This document shows, one piece after another, positions 21,871-31,902 of a DNA stretch of 64,000 nucleotides. Source of the stretch: Devosia algicola (GTDB lineage: Bacteria; Pseudomonadota; Alphaproteobacteria; Rhizobiales; Devosiaceae). Location of the stretch: NCBI RefSeq assembly GCF_028816455.1, contig NZ_CP118246.1:1240001-1304000 (forward strand), written 5' to 3'. The position numbers and the translations under genes are program-made. Under the pieces are notes generated by a model. That model was not told the DNA's origin. It did not search any database and saw only the letters and a list, made by a program, of their open reading frames with translations. The first letter of the stretch is position 1. Every line of letters starts with the position of its first letter.

Positions 21871-22566
21871 TTGCAATTCATCACCAGCCTTTTCGGCGGT
21901 TCGGGCAATTCCATTCTGACAGCGACTTTTGCTCTTGGCATCGTGTTGGTGCTGATAGTGCTTGGTCTTTGGGCCCTCAAAATGCTGTTTAAGGCGTCTA
22001 GCAACGTCGCCCGCGGCAGAAACCGCCGCCTGCTGGTGATCGACACCCTGGCCATCGACCCAAAACGGCAATTGGTCATCATTCGCCGCGACAATGTCGA
22101 GCATCTGCTTTTGACCGGTGGTCCACAAGATGTTGTCATCGAGACGGGCATTCCCGTAACCGAGGTCGCACAAACCGCGTCAAACCGTCGCGCGGTGCCC
22201 AACATCGCGTCGGCCAAGCCTGTTCCCCGTCCAGTTAAGACGCGGGTCGTTGCGGCAAATCAGCAACCGTCGGTACGCTCGTCTGCGTCGGCAGCTACGC
22301 CCCCTAAAGTGTCGCCGCTGGATCGATTGCGCGAACTGCGCAAACCCTCATCGAACAAAGCTCCAACCTCAATTCGCCAGACGGGCCTGATGCGACCTGT
22401 TAGTAAAGTCGAACCAACCGGACTTCCTGTAGAAAAGAGCGATAGCCAAGGCGCCGACTCAGTTAAAGAAGTTGTTAACACTTCCACTGAGCAGAACGGG
22501 CGTCCGCAAGTTGACGACTCCAGCAGCCACATCGACGACAAGGGTTACAACACCGACCGCAACTAA
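21871..22566 (+). CDS. fliO: Flagellar biosynthetic protein FliO
   Basis: 231 residues from a TTG start with GGAG eight bases upstream. One N-terminal membrane helix (A-L-G-I-V-L-V-L-I-V-L-G-L-W-A) is followed by the conserved small domain R-R-L-L-V-I-D-T-L-A-I-D-P-K-R-Q-L-V-I-I-R-R-D-N-V-E-H-L-L-L-T-G-G. A long, low-complexity, Ser/Thr/Pro-rich tail (about residues 100-231) is unlike compact FliO proteins. FliO helps assemble the FliPQR gate. The tail overlaps the possible start region of fliP. Confidence 0.85.
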   Translation: MQFITSLFGGSGNSILTATFALGIVLVLIVLGLWALKMLFKASSNVARGRNRRLLVIDTLAIDPKRQLVIIRRDNVEHLLLTGGPQDVVIETGIPVTEVAQTASNRRAVPNIASAKPVPRPVKTRVVAANQQPSVRSSASAATPPKVSPLDRLRELRKPSSNKAPTSIRQTGLMRPVSKVEPTGLPVEKSDSQGADSVKEVVNTSTEQNGRPQVDDSSSHIDDKGYNTDRN

Positions 22567-23312
22567 GCGCTCAAGGTACGCCCTGTGGGCCGGCCTCGCA
22601 GTTTTTCTTGGTCTGGCTTTGGTGCCCAGCGTCGCCTTTGGCCAGGATGTGTCGATCGATTTCGGAAACGACACAACGCTGACCGAACGGGCCGTTCAAC
22701 TCATCGGCCTGATCACCGTGCTGGCGCTGGCCCCGTCAATTCTGGTGATGGTCACCAGCTTCACCCGTATTGTGGTTGTACTGTCGCTGCTGCGTACCGC
22801 CATTGGCCTGCAGAGCGCCCCACCCAATTCGGTCATGGTATCGCTCGCGCTGTTCCTGACGATTTTCATTATGTCTCCAACTCTGGAGCAAACCTATAAT
22901 CTTGGGATTGAGCCACTACTCGCCGGTGACATGCAGATTAGCGAGGCATTCGAGGCGGGTAGCGTTCCAATCCACACTTTCATGCGCGCCAACGTCCGCG
23001 AGAAGGACCTGTCGCTCTTTTACGACCTTACCGACACACCGCCACCCGAGGACCCCGCAACTATTCCGCTCACGCTACTCATTCCCGCCTTCATGATTTC
23101 AGAGCCTGCGGCGTGCGTTTGAAATCGGCTTCCTGCTATTCCTGCCCTTTGTGGTCATCGACATGGTGGTGGCGTCGGTCCTGATGTCGATGGGCATGAT
23201 GATGTTGCCGCCAGTGGTGATTTCACTGCCGTTCAAGCTCATTTTCTTCGTTCTGGTCGATGGTTGGTATCTGGTCGCGGGATCGCTGGTTCGAAGCTTT
23301 GCATCCGGCTAG
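22472..23312 (+). CDS. fliP: Flagellar export gate protein FliP (one single-base frame break)
   Basis: Core subunit of the export gate, repaired length up to 279 residues. The start is unresolved: no ATG opens this frame, and TTG at 22472 or 22511 are the options, both inside fliO. A signal-like segment ([16 protein letters not shown]) precedes [23 protein letters not shown]. At 23102-23107 GAGCCTG should be GAGCTG, giving [16 protein letters not shown], then M-G-M-M-M-L-P-P and L-P-F-K-L. The stop shares the CTAG tetramer with the converging TPR gene. Confidence 0.92.
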
Positions 23313-26300
23313 CCAGACCCGGCAACCTTCAAGTCCGGTTTGGCGGCAAATGGCGGCACCATCGCCCCGTCCGCGCCATAGGTCTGCCGATAGGCAGACA
23401 GGAACGAATTGAGCCCGTCCAGACCTGACACGGCGCTGGCTACATTCTTGAATTCCAGGCTGTCCGTGGTGATCGTCCCAGTAACATAGTCAAACATTGG
23501 CCATTCCGGTGCCGTCACCATGGCGTCAGAAAATTTCGCCCGCAATCTCGACTGGCCCAACCGATCACCCGCCAACACATACCCTACGGCGGCCTTGATG
23601 ACGTTCATGCGTGCTGGCTGGCTCAACGACTGTATATCTGTTGAATTGTCATACATGGCCTCCAACAGTTCGGCCGCATCCCCATAGCGCTTGGCCCGCC
23701 AATGCGCGTCAACGCGCAATTGGTCAACGTCGCGCCCCTGCATGGATTTGAGCAGGTCCAGTGCCAACTCGTCGCGACCACCATCAATCATCGAACGTGC
23801 TTCCAGCACACGCCTTTGCCGCGTCAACGCCTCCGACAGTCCCGGCGTCCGTGTCGATCCCAGCACCCTCAGAGCGTCTTGTGGCTTGCGATCCGCCAGA
23901 TAAATCACCGCCAGATCGGCCGCAACCTGTGCTTTGGCAGCGCCTTTGAGTCGATTGTTCAACTGATAGTCGAGCAATTGGGCTGCCTGCGGCAACAGAT
24001 CGATCTTGACCAGCCGTCGTGCCAAATTGCGGATCATTTCGTCACCGCGTGCACCCGGCGGCGTTAGCTCCCGAAAATCATAAAACAGGCTCAGCGCATC
24101 AATCGGCGCCAGCGCTTCGGCCTGCCCATTCAGGAACAGATCGACAAATATCCGTTGTGCCTGATCCCGCAACGCATTGACCGGTGGACTCTCGGGGTAA
24201 ACCGACACCGCCTGCTTGACCGTTTCGAAGCCGGCTCGGAAATTGTTTTGGCGGAAATAGAAACCGGCCAGCAACTGCTGCATGTCGGCCTCTAGCCCAT
24301 TGCCACGCCATAACATCGCCTCGGCCGACAGCGTCGCCGTCGCCTTGTCAAGATTGAGGTTGCCCTCCTTGTCCAGTAACTTGAGTGTCCGATAAATAGC
24401 TTCGGCGCGTGTGGGACGGATATCGGCGGCAATGACCTGGCCATAATTGTCTATGGCTTCGGCGCTTTGGTCTTTCAATTCGTCAACCCGCCCCATCAAT
24501 AGATGCAACTGGCTAACCTCCTCCACATTCAATTCGGCAGTGTCGATGCTGTCCAGCAGTCGATCGGCGCTGTCCTCGTCGCCCGTTTCAACCGCAGCGC
24601 GGATTGCCGCGAAAGTGTAACGCTTGCGTGCCCAGGCCGGGTAGTTCCGCGCCAGATCCTCGGACGCAAATGCGTCCTCTAACGCCCCGCGATAATCATT
24701 GTTGTCGGCGCGCGCGATGGTGCGCCAGAACAGGGCGTCACCTTCATTCGCCAACTTCGCACTGTTCAAGATCGCCAATGCTTCAGTTGATCTGTTGACG
24801 ACGGTGTCCGCGATCGCCGTGGTCAATCGCACTTTTTGGACAAGATCGTCACCGCCTTCGGGCTTGTCACCGATAACGCTCAACACACCCAGTGCTTCGT
24901 AGGCAAAGCCGTTTGCCAGCTGGAATTGAGCCAGATCCAAACGAGCCGCATCACGGGCCCCACCTTTGGCACTGGCGGCTGTTGAGGCAAGATCATCATA
25001 TTGCTGTTCATATCGGGCGGGATCGCTCACCAGCAACCTGTCCAGATCAACAAAGCTAAGTCGATTGGCCGAGTCAAAGCCTGACCGCAACGCGCGTTGC
25101 TGGTCCGCACTCGACAGCACCAGACCCCCTTCCATGCTGATAACGGCCAGCTTGTTCTCAACCTGAATATTCAACCCGTCATGCTGGGGCTTGATCGCCA
25201 GACCGTGCACAGTGCGCAACGCGGTAAAATCGACATATTTTTGGTCGCGCAACATGCCGCGGGATGGTGGATAGGCGGTCACCACTTCAAGCTTGTCGCC
25301 AACAAGGGGATCCACAAACTGGTGTACCCGCGCCGGACGATCCACATTGGCGACCATTTCATACCCGCCATCCTGTGCACGCTCGCGAGTCAAACTGATA
25401 GGCTCAGTGGGTGTTAACACCATGTCGCCGAGCGAGAGCACCCAGGCCCGGCCCTCCGATCCAAGTGTTGCCAACCTGTCCTGGGCCAGATCAATGCGCA
25501 CAACCTGAGTGTCGCCCCCTGCAATGACCGAGAAATCGCTCGCCACGGCTGATAGCGATTTCATGTCCTTTGGCGTGTCGATGGCCGAGGTTGTGTCAAT
25601 AATTGTCCACACTGTGTTGCCACGGCGAAATACCGCCGCTGCCGTATCCTGTTCGAACGGAAACACGATCCGCAAAGTGCTCCCTACCTGGCTCACATAG
25701 GGTTGGATCGCTGCTGGTGCGGTATCAGGGTACAAAACGCCGAGTCTCGGACGACACCCTCTCCTCGTGACCCGCTGCGCCCGTGTCGTGGCCATCATCG
25801 GTCGAGCCTGCTGCATCGGCCGTATTCGACTTGTCAGCCAGCGCTTGTGCGGTAATCGGGGGCAAACCGGCGTGCGGCAGATCTACATCGACAATATAGG
25901 TTCGCGGCGTCTCCTGATAAAATCTCGGTACAACACCACTGGCAAACTTCAGCGAGACCGCGCTGCCATCTTCGGATACGCTATTGTTAACATTGACAAT
26001 TTCGGGCGGCAAACTGGTCGCCAGTTCCGCTATATCGACCGGCACCGGCCATTCAAAATCAAGCGTGGCATTCTTTTGCTTGAATGAAAAATCGGCCTTG
26101 GTATCGATGCTCCAGTCAAACTGGAGCCGCATAAAGGTCGGGTTGGTACCGATTCTTACCGTAACCTTTGGCTTTTGATCGCGAACGACTGCCGCCTTGC
26201 GCTGTCTGTCCGCCTGCTTGGCGGACGCCTTGGCATTGGCGGCCACACGATCAATCACATCCTGGGGCAGCGCAGGCGGCGCGCCCTGCCAGTCGGTTGG

Positions 26301-26759
26301 CAACAAGTCGATGTAAAGTTGATTGTCGGCCTCCGTATGCCGCACCTCAAGGGCGGTCCGCAAGCCAAACCGCAGTCCTTTCTTGTCTGAATCCATCCGT
26401 GCCGCCGTGACATAGTCAGGCAACATGCCACCCACATCCGGCAAAATTACATCGGCAGGTTCATCAAAGGTGACGGAGAGCACACCGTTTTCGCTGCTCA
26501 CCTTATAGGCGGGCAGGTCAGTGCGGGAGCGGAAGGTAACGATCATGCGGCCGTAGCCATTCTCTGCACTGACCGATAATTGGCCGCGATCCTGCGCCAA
26601 ACCCGGCGTTGCGCATGCCAAAAGCCCCGCCAGCGTGACGGCACCAACCATTAGGGCAATACGCGCCCTTTTCCAGCCCACCTGTATCGCAGTCTTCACC
26701 GACCGCAGCCCGCCTGGCAAATTAGGCGTCTTCAAACGAACTGCTATTAGCCCGGACAC
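23309..26759 (-). CDS. Large tetratricopeptide-type protein of the flagellar region (one homopolymer frame break)
   Basis: Repaired length about 1,149 residues, GTG start at 26759 (uncertain). An N-terminal hydrophobic segment ([16 protein letters not shown], then T-P-G-L-A-Q) looks like a signal peptide, so the protein is probably periplasmic. Beta-rich blocks of the form L-R-I-x-F-P-F and M-I-V-T-F-R-S-R follow, then from about residue 600 a helical region rich in A-L-x-x-G pairs, resembling TPR repeats. The break lies near 25735, where TTTT should be TTT on the coding strand, restoring [16 protein letters not shown]. It closes the fliL-fliM-DUF6468-motE line. Its function is unknown. Confidence 0.7.
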
Positions 26760-26806
26760 TGAAAACGCGATTACACAACTAATGTCGTGACACTATCGCG
26801 TCGTGC

Positions 26807-26821
26807 TTAACGCCGCCTTAC
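26807..26821 (-). promoter_or_regulatory. CtrA-like box upstream of the TPR gene
   Basis: Minus strand GTAA-GGCGGCG-TTAA, one base from TTAA-N7-TTAA, 48 bp before the GTG start. It has the same GTAA-N7-TTAA form as the site before fliL. Confidence 0.35.
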
Positions 26822-26859
26822 CCAGCGGCGCGCCAGGGCACCCCTCTCCAGCCGGATGG

Positions 26860-27933
26860 CTATTGCCCTACAATCTGGGGCAGCGCCGACAGGTCGGCCT
26901 TGTCCATAATGTCGTTTGGCGCGTCGGCGCTTGCCGCCATCCGCACTGTAAGTTCCTGCGCCCGCGTTGAACTCATTGCCGCCAGAACCGGCGCCATCTT
27001 GCGAGGGTTCATGGTCTTGGCGACGCGCAACAGCACATCCATGTCGAGATTGTCGAAAATCGCGGCGGCATCCTTGGGCTTCATGCTCTCATACATGGTG
27101 ATAATGCCCGCAAACTGTCCGGTCTCCATTTCCTTGCGCTGATCAACCAGTTTGGATATCTGCTCTTCCAGCGCCTTCAACGTTGCTGCCCGCTCGTCGA
27201 TTTTCTTTTCGGCAGCGTCCACCAGCGACTGCCGCATGTCCAACTCGGCCGCATATTTGTCCAGATCGATGCGTCGCTCGCCCAACCGTTCCAGCAGGGC
27301 ACGCTCGGTCAAAGACCCACCATTGGCGTCTGTAAGCGGGATCAATGTGCCATCTGGCCCATATTTCATCGGAATGGCTTCGGCATAAGGATCACAGTCC
27401 CCACTCACCATGCCCTCGGCAAAACCGGCGGACTCCCCACCCGTCCCCGCGTGGCCGCCCGCACCCTCGGCCGCGGCGCCATTCCCGTTCGCGCCCGCTT
27501 CGCCAGTGGAGCCATCAGCAGCGCAACTAACCGCCGCGTTCGCAACCGGTGTTGGCTCACCGTCTGTCGGCGGCGATTCATGCCCACTCGAATTGTCACT
27601 TTCCGCTGCCGTCGCCGAGTGGCCGTCACTTGTTGCCGGCGCGTCCGCGCTTGCCTGCAAGTGCTCCCCGTCGGTCACCTTTTTGCCGACGATCTGCGCC
27701 AGCGTTGGCGACATGTCGGTCATGATCGGACTATCGTCCTGCAGCGTTGGTTCGCCCGGCAGCTCGATCGCTGCATCGCCGCCTGTCTCGGAAGCACCGC
27801 CGCCATGCTCCTCGGCGCGGGCGGTGGCCACACCAAGCACATAGCTGCCTGTCGTCACCAGGCTCACGGTCTTGAACACCAGTAAAGCCGTGATGGCGCA
27901 AATAACGACCGGCAGCAGGCGGACCGATTTCAT
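26860..27933 (-). CDS. motE: MotE-family flagellar motor protein
   Basis: 357 residues. An N-terminal membrane anchor or signal segment (L-L-P-V-V-I-C-A-I-T-A-L-L-V-F) is followed by a long Gly/Ala/Glu/Ser-rich stretch (about residues 40-170) of low complexity. A coiled coil (D-A-A-E-K-K-I-D-E-R-A-A-T-L-K-A-L-E-E-Q-I) leads into an MgtE N-terminal-like domain, I-T-M-Y-E-S-M-K-P-K-D-A-A-A-I-F-D-N-L-D-M-D-V-L. In rhizobia MotE is a periplasmic chaperone for the motor protein MotC. The ATG overlaps the stop of the DUF6468 gene as ATGA. Confidence 0.78.
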   Translation of the reverse strand: MKSVRLLPVVICAITALLVFKTVSLVTTGSYVLGVATARAEEHGGGASETGGDAAIELPGEPTLQDDSPIMTDMSPTLAQIVGKKVTDGEHLQASADAPATSDGHSATAAESDNSSGHESPPTDGEPTPVANAAVSCAADGSTGEAGANGNGAAAEGAGGHAGTGGESAGFAEGMVSGDCDPYAEAIPMKYGPDGTLIPLTDANGGSLTERALLERLGERRIDLDKYAAELDMRQSLVDAAEKKIDERAATLKALEEQISKLVDQRKEMETGQFAGIITMYESMKPKDAAAIFDNLDMDVLLRVAKTMNPRKMAPVLAAMSSTRAQELTVRMAASADAPNDIMDKADLSALPQIVGQ

Positions 27934-28400
27934 GCCGCGGCTCCGCGCGTCCGTGCTCGTGTCGCCAACTGCTCCAGCGCCGAGTGCAGCTTGTTGGGTG
28001 CCGGCCGTGCGTCCTCGACCGGCATTGTGGTCGGCACGGGTTTGGCGGCATCCAATGATGGGCTTTTTCTGGCGACACTGGTTATCTTGGCGATGCGTTC
28101 CATCACGTCCGCGCCCGCGCTCACATGGTTCGCCAGTTCAATTCCGAAACGTTCAGCTTCTTCCAATCGCGCACCAAGCACCAAATCTGCCTCGACCGCA
28201 GTGGATTTAAGCTCCTTGATCGCCTGATTGGCCAGGTTTGTTGCGCCAACCAGATCATTGACCATCTGTTGCAACACCTCGCGGTCTGCATGCAGTCGCT
28301 TGAGACGCCCATTTAGTACGGTGCAATAACCTATTGTCATAACAAGAAGAACGGCAACCGACCCTTCAACGATAAGGCCCAAAGGCAATCCAAACATCAT
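27930..28400 (-). CDS. DUF6468 membrane-anchored protein
   Basis: 156 residues: one N-terminal transmembrane helix (L-I-V-E-G-S-V-A-V-L-L-V-M-T-I-G-Y-C), then a predicted coiled coil (L-N-G-R-L-K-R-L-H-A-D-R-E-V-L-Q-Q-M) and a helical region with N-Q-A-I-K-E-L. The C-terminus is Arg/Ala-rich. The family is found in flagellar loci of alphaproteobacteria and has no known activity. It overlaps fliM before it and motE after it by four bases each, so translation is probably coupled. Confidence 0.75.
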   Translation of the reverse strand: MMFGLPLGLIVEGSVAVLLVMTIGYCTVLNGRLKRLHADREVLQQMVNDLVGATNLANQAIKELKSTAVEADLVLGARLEEAERFGIELANHVSAGADVMERIAKITSVARKSPSLDAAKPVPTTMPVEDARPAPNKLHSALEQLATRARTRGAAA

Positions 28401-29579
28401 CGTCCTTCCATAGATTGGTCCAGCGCCTCAAAGCCCGCCATCGTGACCTTTGGCGGATTGAGTGGGCTCGTCACCCGGACCGAAACATTATTGCCGATAT
28501 GACCCATGATCGCCTCAGCAAGATCAACATCGCCGCACCGCAGCTGGATGGGCTCGCTCGGCGTGCGGTCAAATAGCACCGTATCGCCAGGTGTCAGCCC
28601 CAGCACCCGCGACAATGGCAGTTCCTGCTCATGCAGGATGGCTGATAGCTCAACATCAGCGGCGTAAATTTCCGTCGCCAAATGCCCTTCCCATATCGGG
28701 TCGCGGCCAAACTTCTCGCCCATGAACATTTGCAACAGCTGCACACGGATCGGCTCGATCGTCGCATAGGGCAACAGGATTTCGATCTTGCCGCCGCGAT
28801 CATCCATCTCGATCCGCATCTCAATAAGGATCGCTGCGTTGGCGGGTCGGGAAATCGCTGCAAACCGCGGATTGGTTTCCATGCGCTCAAGTTTGAAATT
28901 CACCTGGGTCACAGGCTCGAAGGCGCGATGTGTGTCTTCAAGAATAACCTCGATCATTCGGCGGGCCAGTGCCATCTCAATGGTGGTGTATGGGCGCCCC
29001 TCGACACGAACATTGCCCGAGACCCGCCGTCCGCCCAGCAATACATCGATCATCGAATAGATCAGGCTGGAATCAACGGTCAGCAACCCGTAATTTTCCC
29101 ACTCTTCGGCTTTGATCACCGATAGAATTGCCGGCAAAGGAATGGAATTCAGATAGTCACCAAAACGCACCGACGAAATAGAATCCAGAGTAACTTCGAC
29201 ATTGTCCGAGGTAAAATTTCGCAACGAGGTCGTCGCCAGTCGCACCAACCTGTCGAAGACGATTTCGAGCATTGGCAGGCGCTCGTAACTAACCAGCGCG
29301 GAATTGATCAGCGCCTGTACACCGGTCAATTCAACACTACCACTGGCGTTGGGGTCGAACCCTAGCAGGCTATCAATTTCATCCTGATTGAGAACGCGAT
29401 CGGCCTCACCCGGCCCAATCGCAGCCGCCGGATCGGCTTCCAGCATCGCGGCCCATTCCGCTGCCGCATCCGGAGACCCGTCGTTTGAGTCTGGCGCTAA
29501 CATCGTTTTTACTAGATGCGGCGCCGCCACCGGCGTCCCAGTTTTCGGCCAGCTTGTCCTGATCAGTGGGTTGCGCCAT
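28397..29579 (-). CDS. fliM: Flagellar motor switch protein FliM (one homopolymer frame break)
   Basis: Repaired length 393 residues. Binds CheY-P at its N-terminus and forms the C ring with FliG and FliN. The ATG ending at 29579 directly follows the fliL stop (TAGATG) and gives M-A-Q-P-T-D-Q-D-K-L-A-E-N-W-D. That frame joins the main one if the AAAAA run near 29508 is AAAA (S-S-K-T-M-L-A-P-D-S). Otherwise translation would have to begin at the ATG near 29503, which lacks a ribosome-binding site. The conserved L-N-Q-D-E-I-D-S-L-L-G motif, the central domain with Y-E-R-L-P-M-L-E-I-V-F-D-R and the C-terminal FliN-like domain with L-P-L-S-R-V-L-G-L-T-P-G-D are clear. Confidence 0.93.
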
Positions 29580-30065
29580 CTATTGTACCAATATCTCTTT
29601 GAACAGGATGCTCTCGACATTGGAGGGATAGATCGCGACATTCACCCGGCGCAGCAGTTCCTCCTTAAGCCGGTAAATGCCCGCCGATCCCTCAAGGTCG
29701 CTCTTTCGCAACTCACGCAGATAGACCTGAAATGCATCAACGACCTTGGCCATGCGCGGTTGTATTTCGGTCATCACCTCTTCGTTGGCCACTTCAAGTG
29801 CCACCGTCAGTTTCAAAAATGCCTCGTCCCCGCCTGCGGTATTAAGATTGACCGTCATGGGGGGCAGATTGAAAATAAAGCTCTGATGCGCCGCGATGAC
29901 CTTGGCTTCATCGGGCGCGGGTGCGCTATTGCCTGACAGCACAACAAATAGTCCCGCCCCCGCAACCATGATTACGACGGCGGCCGCCCCAATAATGATG
30001 AACAGCTTCTTCTTGCTCTTGGGGGCCTCGGCCGCACCTTCATCAATTTCCGCATCGGCAGCCAT
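29580..30065 (-). CDS. fliL: Flagellar basal body-associated protein FliL
   Basis: 161 residues from ATG 30065 with GGGAA seven bases upstream; a longer frame to 30116 exists. A single transmembrane helix (F-I-I-I-G-A-A-A-V-V-I-M-V-A-G-A-G-L-F-V-V-L) after a K-S-K-K-K cluster is followed by a periplasmic domain with P-P-M-T-V-N-L and E-V-M-T-E-I-Q-P-R-M-A-K-V-V-D-A-F. FliL surrounds the stators and stabilises torque generation. First gene of the fliL-fliM-DUF6468-motE-TPR block. Confidence 0.92.
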   Translation of the reverse strand: MAADAEIDEGAAEAPKSKKKLFIIIGAAAVVIMVAGAGLFVVLSGNSAPAPDEAKVIAAHQSFIFNLPPMTVNLNTAGGDEAFLKLTVALEVANEEVMTEIQPRMAKVVDAFQVYLRELRKSDLEGSAGIYRLKEELLRRVNVAIYPSNVESILFKEILVQ

Positions 30066-30134
30066 TGCGACAATTCCCGCGCCTGAGAGTAAATCCGGGC
30101 GATTCCGGTTCCCCACCAGCTAATAGGCGCGTGG

Positions 30135-30149
30135 TTAACGAAGTCTTAC
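30135..30149 (-). promoter_or_regulatory. CtrA-like box upstream of fliL
   Basis: Minus strand GTAA-GACTTCG-TTAA, one base from TTAA-N7-TTAA, 70 bp before the fliL start. In Caulobacter the fliLM operon is CtrA-controlled. Confidence 0.5.
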
Positions 30150-30267
30150 GATCCGGCTCGAAGCGGCAGATTTTGCCGGGCAGTTTTTGCCTTCTGGTAC
30201 CGTTAGGCGCGAACACCCCCAACGCAGAATAAACATTATCTATTTGGTTTTATTAAATTTTCTACTT

Positions 30268-30283
30268 TGGCATGGTTTCTGCA
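30268..30283 (+). promoter_or_regulatory. Sigma-54 promoter of flgF-flgG-flgA-flgH
   Basis: TGGCAT-GGTTT-CTGCA closely matches TGGCAC-N5-TTGCA, with the invariant GG (30269-30270) and GC (30281-30282) exactly ten bases apart. The flgF start lies about 70 bp downstream. Confidence 0.75.
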
Positions 30284-30352
30284 ATGTAAACGACGAAACG
30301 TTCGGCCTGGGGAGGCAGTGCGTTTCAGGATTTAAGATTTCGGGGAACTCGC

Positions 30353-31093
30353 ATGATTGAAAATGCGCAACTGATCAGCCTGTCACGGCAGATGGCACTT
30401 CAGCGGCAGATGGACGTGGTGGCCAACAACATGGCCAACGTCAACACAACCGGCTTCAAGGCCGAAAAGCTTCTGTTCGAACAATATGTCATGCCTGTCG
30501 CCCGTGACCGCGACTTCCCGGGTCAGGATCAACCGCTCTCCTATGTGCAGGATTGGGCGACGCTGCATGACTTGCGTGGTGGCGCTATCACCCAGACAGG
30601 AAATCCACTCGATGCGGCGCTGAACGGAGATGGCTTTTTCGCCGTCCAAACAGCCGCCGGTGAGCGTTGGACCAAATCCGGCTCATTCCAGATCGACAAT
30701 TCCGGCACGCTTGTTGATCTTAGCGGCAATCCCGTGCTCGGCGAGGGTGGTCCTATTCAGTTCAGTCCCGATGAAGGCGATATCAGCATCGGCGCTAACG
30801 GCGCCATTTCGACCAGCGCCGGGATCAAGGGCAAGCTGAAGATCGTTGAATTCGCCAACGCCCAGGCACTGACCCGCGAAGGCAGCAACCTCTATGCCGG
30901 TGGCACACCCCAGCCCAACGCCAAAACGACGGTCACCCAGGGTGCAATCGAGCGCTCTAACGTAACCGGCGTCAGTGAAATGGCCGACATGATCCGTGTG
31001 ACCCGATCCTATGAATCGATCGCGCAGATCATGCAACGGCAGGACGAAATGCGCCAATCCGCCATCCAGCGCCTCGGCGCCGCGTCCGTCTAG
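30353..31093 (+). CDS. flgF: Flagellar basal-body rod protein FlgF
   Basis: 246 residues, ATG preceded by GGGGA. The N-terminal rod motif M-D-V-V-A-N-N-M-A-N-V-N-T-T-G-F-K and L-N-G-D-G-F-F-A-V-Q identify a proximal rod protein of the FlgF/FlgG type. It is shorter than FlgG and opens the operon, as usual. First gene after the sigma-54 promoter at 30268. Confidence 0.95.
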   Translation: MIENAQLISLSRQMALQRQMDVVANNMANVNTTGFKAEKLLFEQYVMPVARDRDFPGQDQPLSYVQDWATLHDLRGGAITQTGNPLDAALNGDGFFAVQTAAGERWTKSGSFQIDNSGTLVDLSGNPVLGEGGPIQFSPDEGDISIGANGAISTSAGIKGKLKIVEFANAQALTREGSNLYAGGTPQPNAKTTVTQGAIERSNVTGVSEMADMIRVTRSYESIAQIMQRQDEMRQSAIQRLGAASV

Positions 31094-31108
31094 TAAGGAG
31101 CCAGCCCG

Positions 31109-31894
31109 ATGAAAGCACTCTATATCGCATCGACCGGCATGAGCGCCCAGGAACGCAATGTTGAAGTGATATCCAACAATATCGCCAACATGCGCACCAC
31201 TGGTTACAAGCGCCAGCGGGCCGAATTCCAGGATCTGCTCTATCAGCAGTACCGCCGCGCCGGATCCCAGACATCTGATCAGGGCACTGTTTTGCCAGCT
31301 GGCCTTGAGGTTGGCTCGGGTGTGCGCACCGTCGCGACACCCCGCGTCATGAGCCAGGGCAGCGTCAATCCGACTGAAGCCGAACTCGATCTGGCCATCC
31401 GCGGTGACGGATTTTTCATGATCGACATGCCCGATGGACGCACCGCCTACACTCGCGATGGTTCCTTCAAGCGCGATGGCAACGGCCAGATCACCAACGC
31501 CAACGGCTATGCCATCCAGCCCGGCATCGTCGTACCCGATAGCGCCAAGTCCCTGTCCATCTCGGCCAACGGCACTGTAGAAGCCTATCTCAACAATGAC
31601 TCAACGCCGACGCAGTTGGGGCAGTTTCAACTCGCGAACTTCGTCAACAAATCTGGCCTTGAATCTATCGGCGACAATTTGTTCGTTGAAACCGCGGCCA
31701 GCGGCCCCGCCCAAATCGGGGTACCGAACTCCAACAATAATGGCGACCTGCTCCAGGGATATCTCGAAATGAGCAACGTCAATTCCGTCACTGAAATCGC
31801 TGACCTGATTGCGGCTCAACGCGCTTACGAGATGAACGCCCGTGTCATTTCCGGCGCCGATGAGATGATGCAGTCAACCAGCCAGATGCGCTGA
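31109..31894 (+). CDS. flgG: Flagellar distal rod protein FlgG
   Basis: 261 residues, starting 15 bp after flgF with AAGGAG upstream. M-S-A-Q-E-R-N-V-E-V-I-S-N-N-I-A-N-M-R-T-T-G-Y-K-R near the start, I-R-G-D-G-F-F-M-I and the C-terminal E-M-S-N-V-N-S-V-T-E-I-A-D-L-I-A-A-Q-R-A-Y-E-M-N-A are classic FlgG. It builds the distal rod that crosses the periplasm. Confidence 0.97.
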   Translation: MKALYIASTGMSAQERNVEVISNNIANMRTTGYKRQRAEFQDLLYQQYRRAGSQTSDQGTVLPAGLEVGSGVRTVATPRVMSQGSVNPTEAELDLAIRGDGFFMIDMPDGRTAYTRDGSFKRDGNGQITNANGYAIQPGIVVPDSAKSLSISANGTVEAYLNNDSTPTQLGQFQLANFVNKSGLESIGDNLFVETAASGPAQIGVPNSNNNGDLLQGYLEMSNVNSVTEIADLIAAQRAYEMNARVISGADEMMQSTSQMR

Positions 31895-31902
31895 TAGGAG
31901 CC

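Noticed and set aside
22472..22566. A missing base near 22565 that would give fliP an ATG start
   Set aside because: No ATG or conserved start is exposed by any single-base change, and FliO ends normally, so the start stays unresolved.
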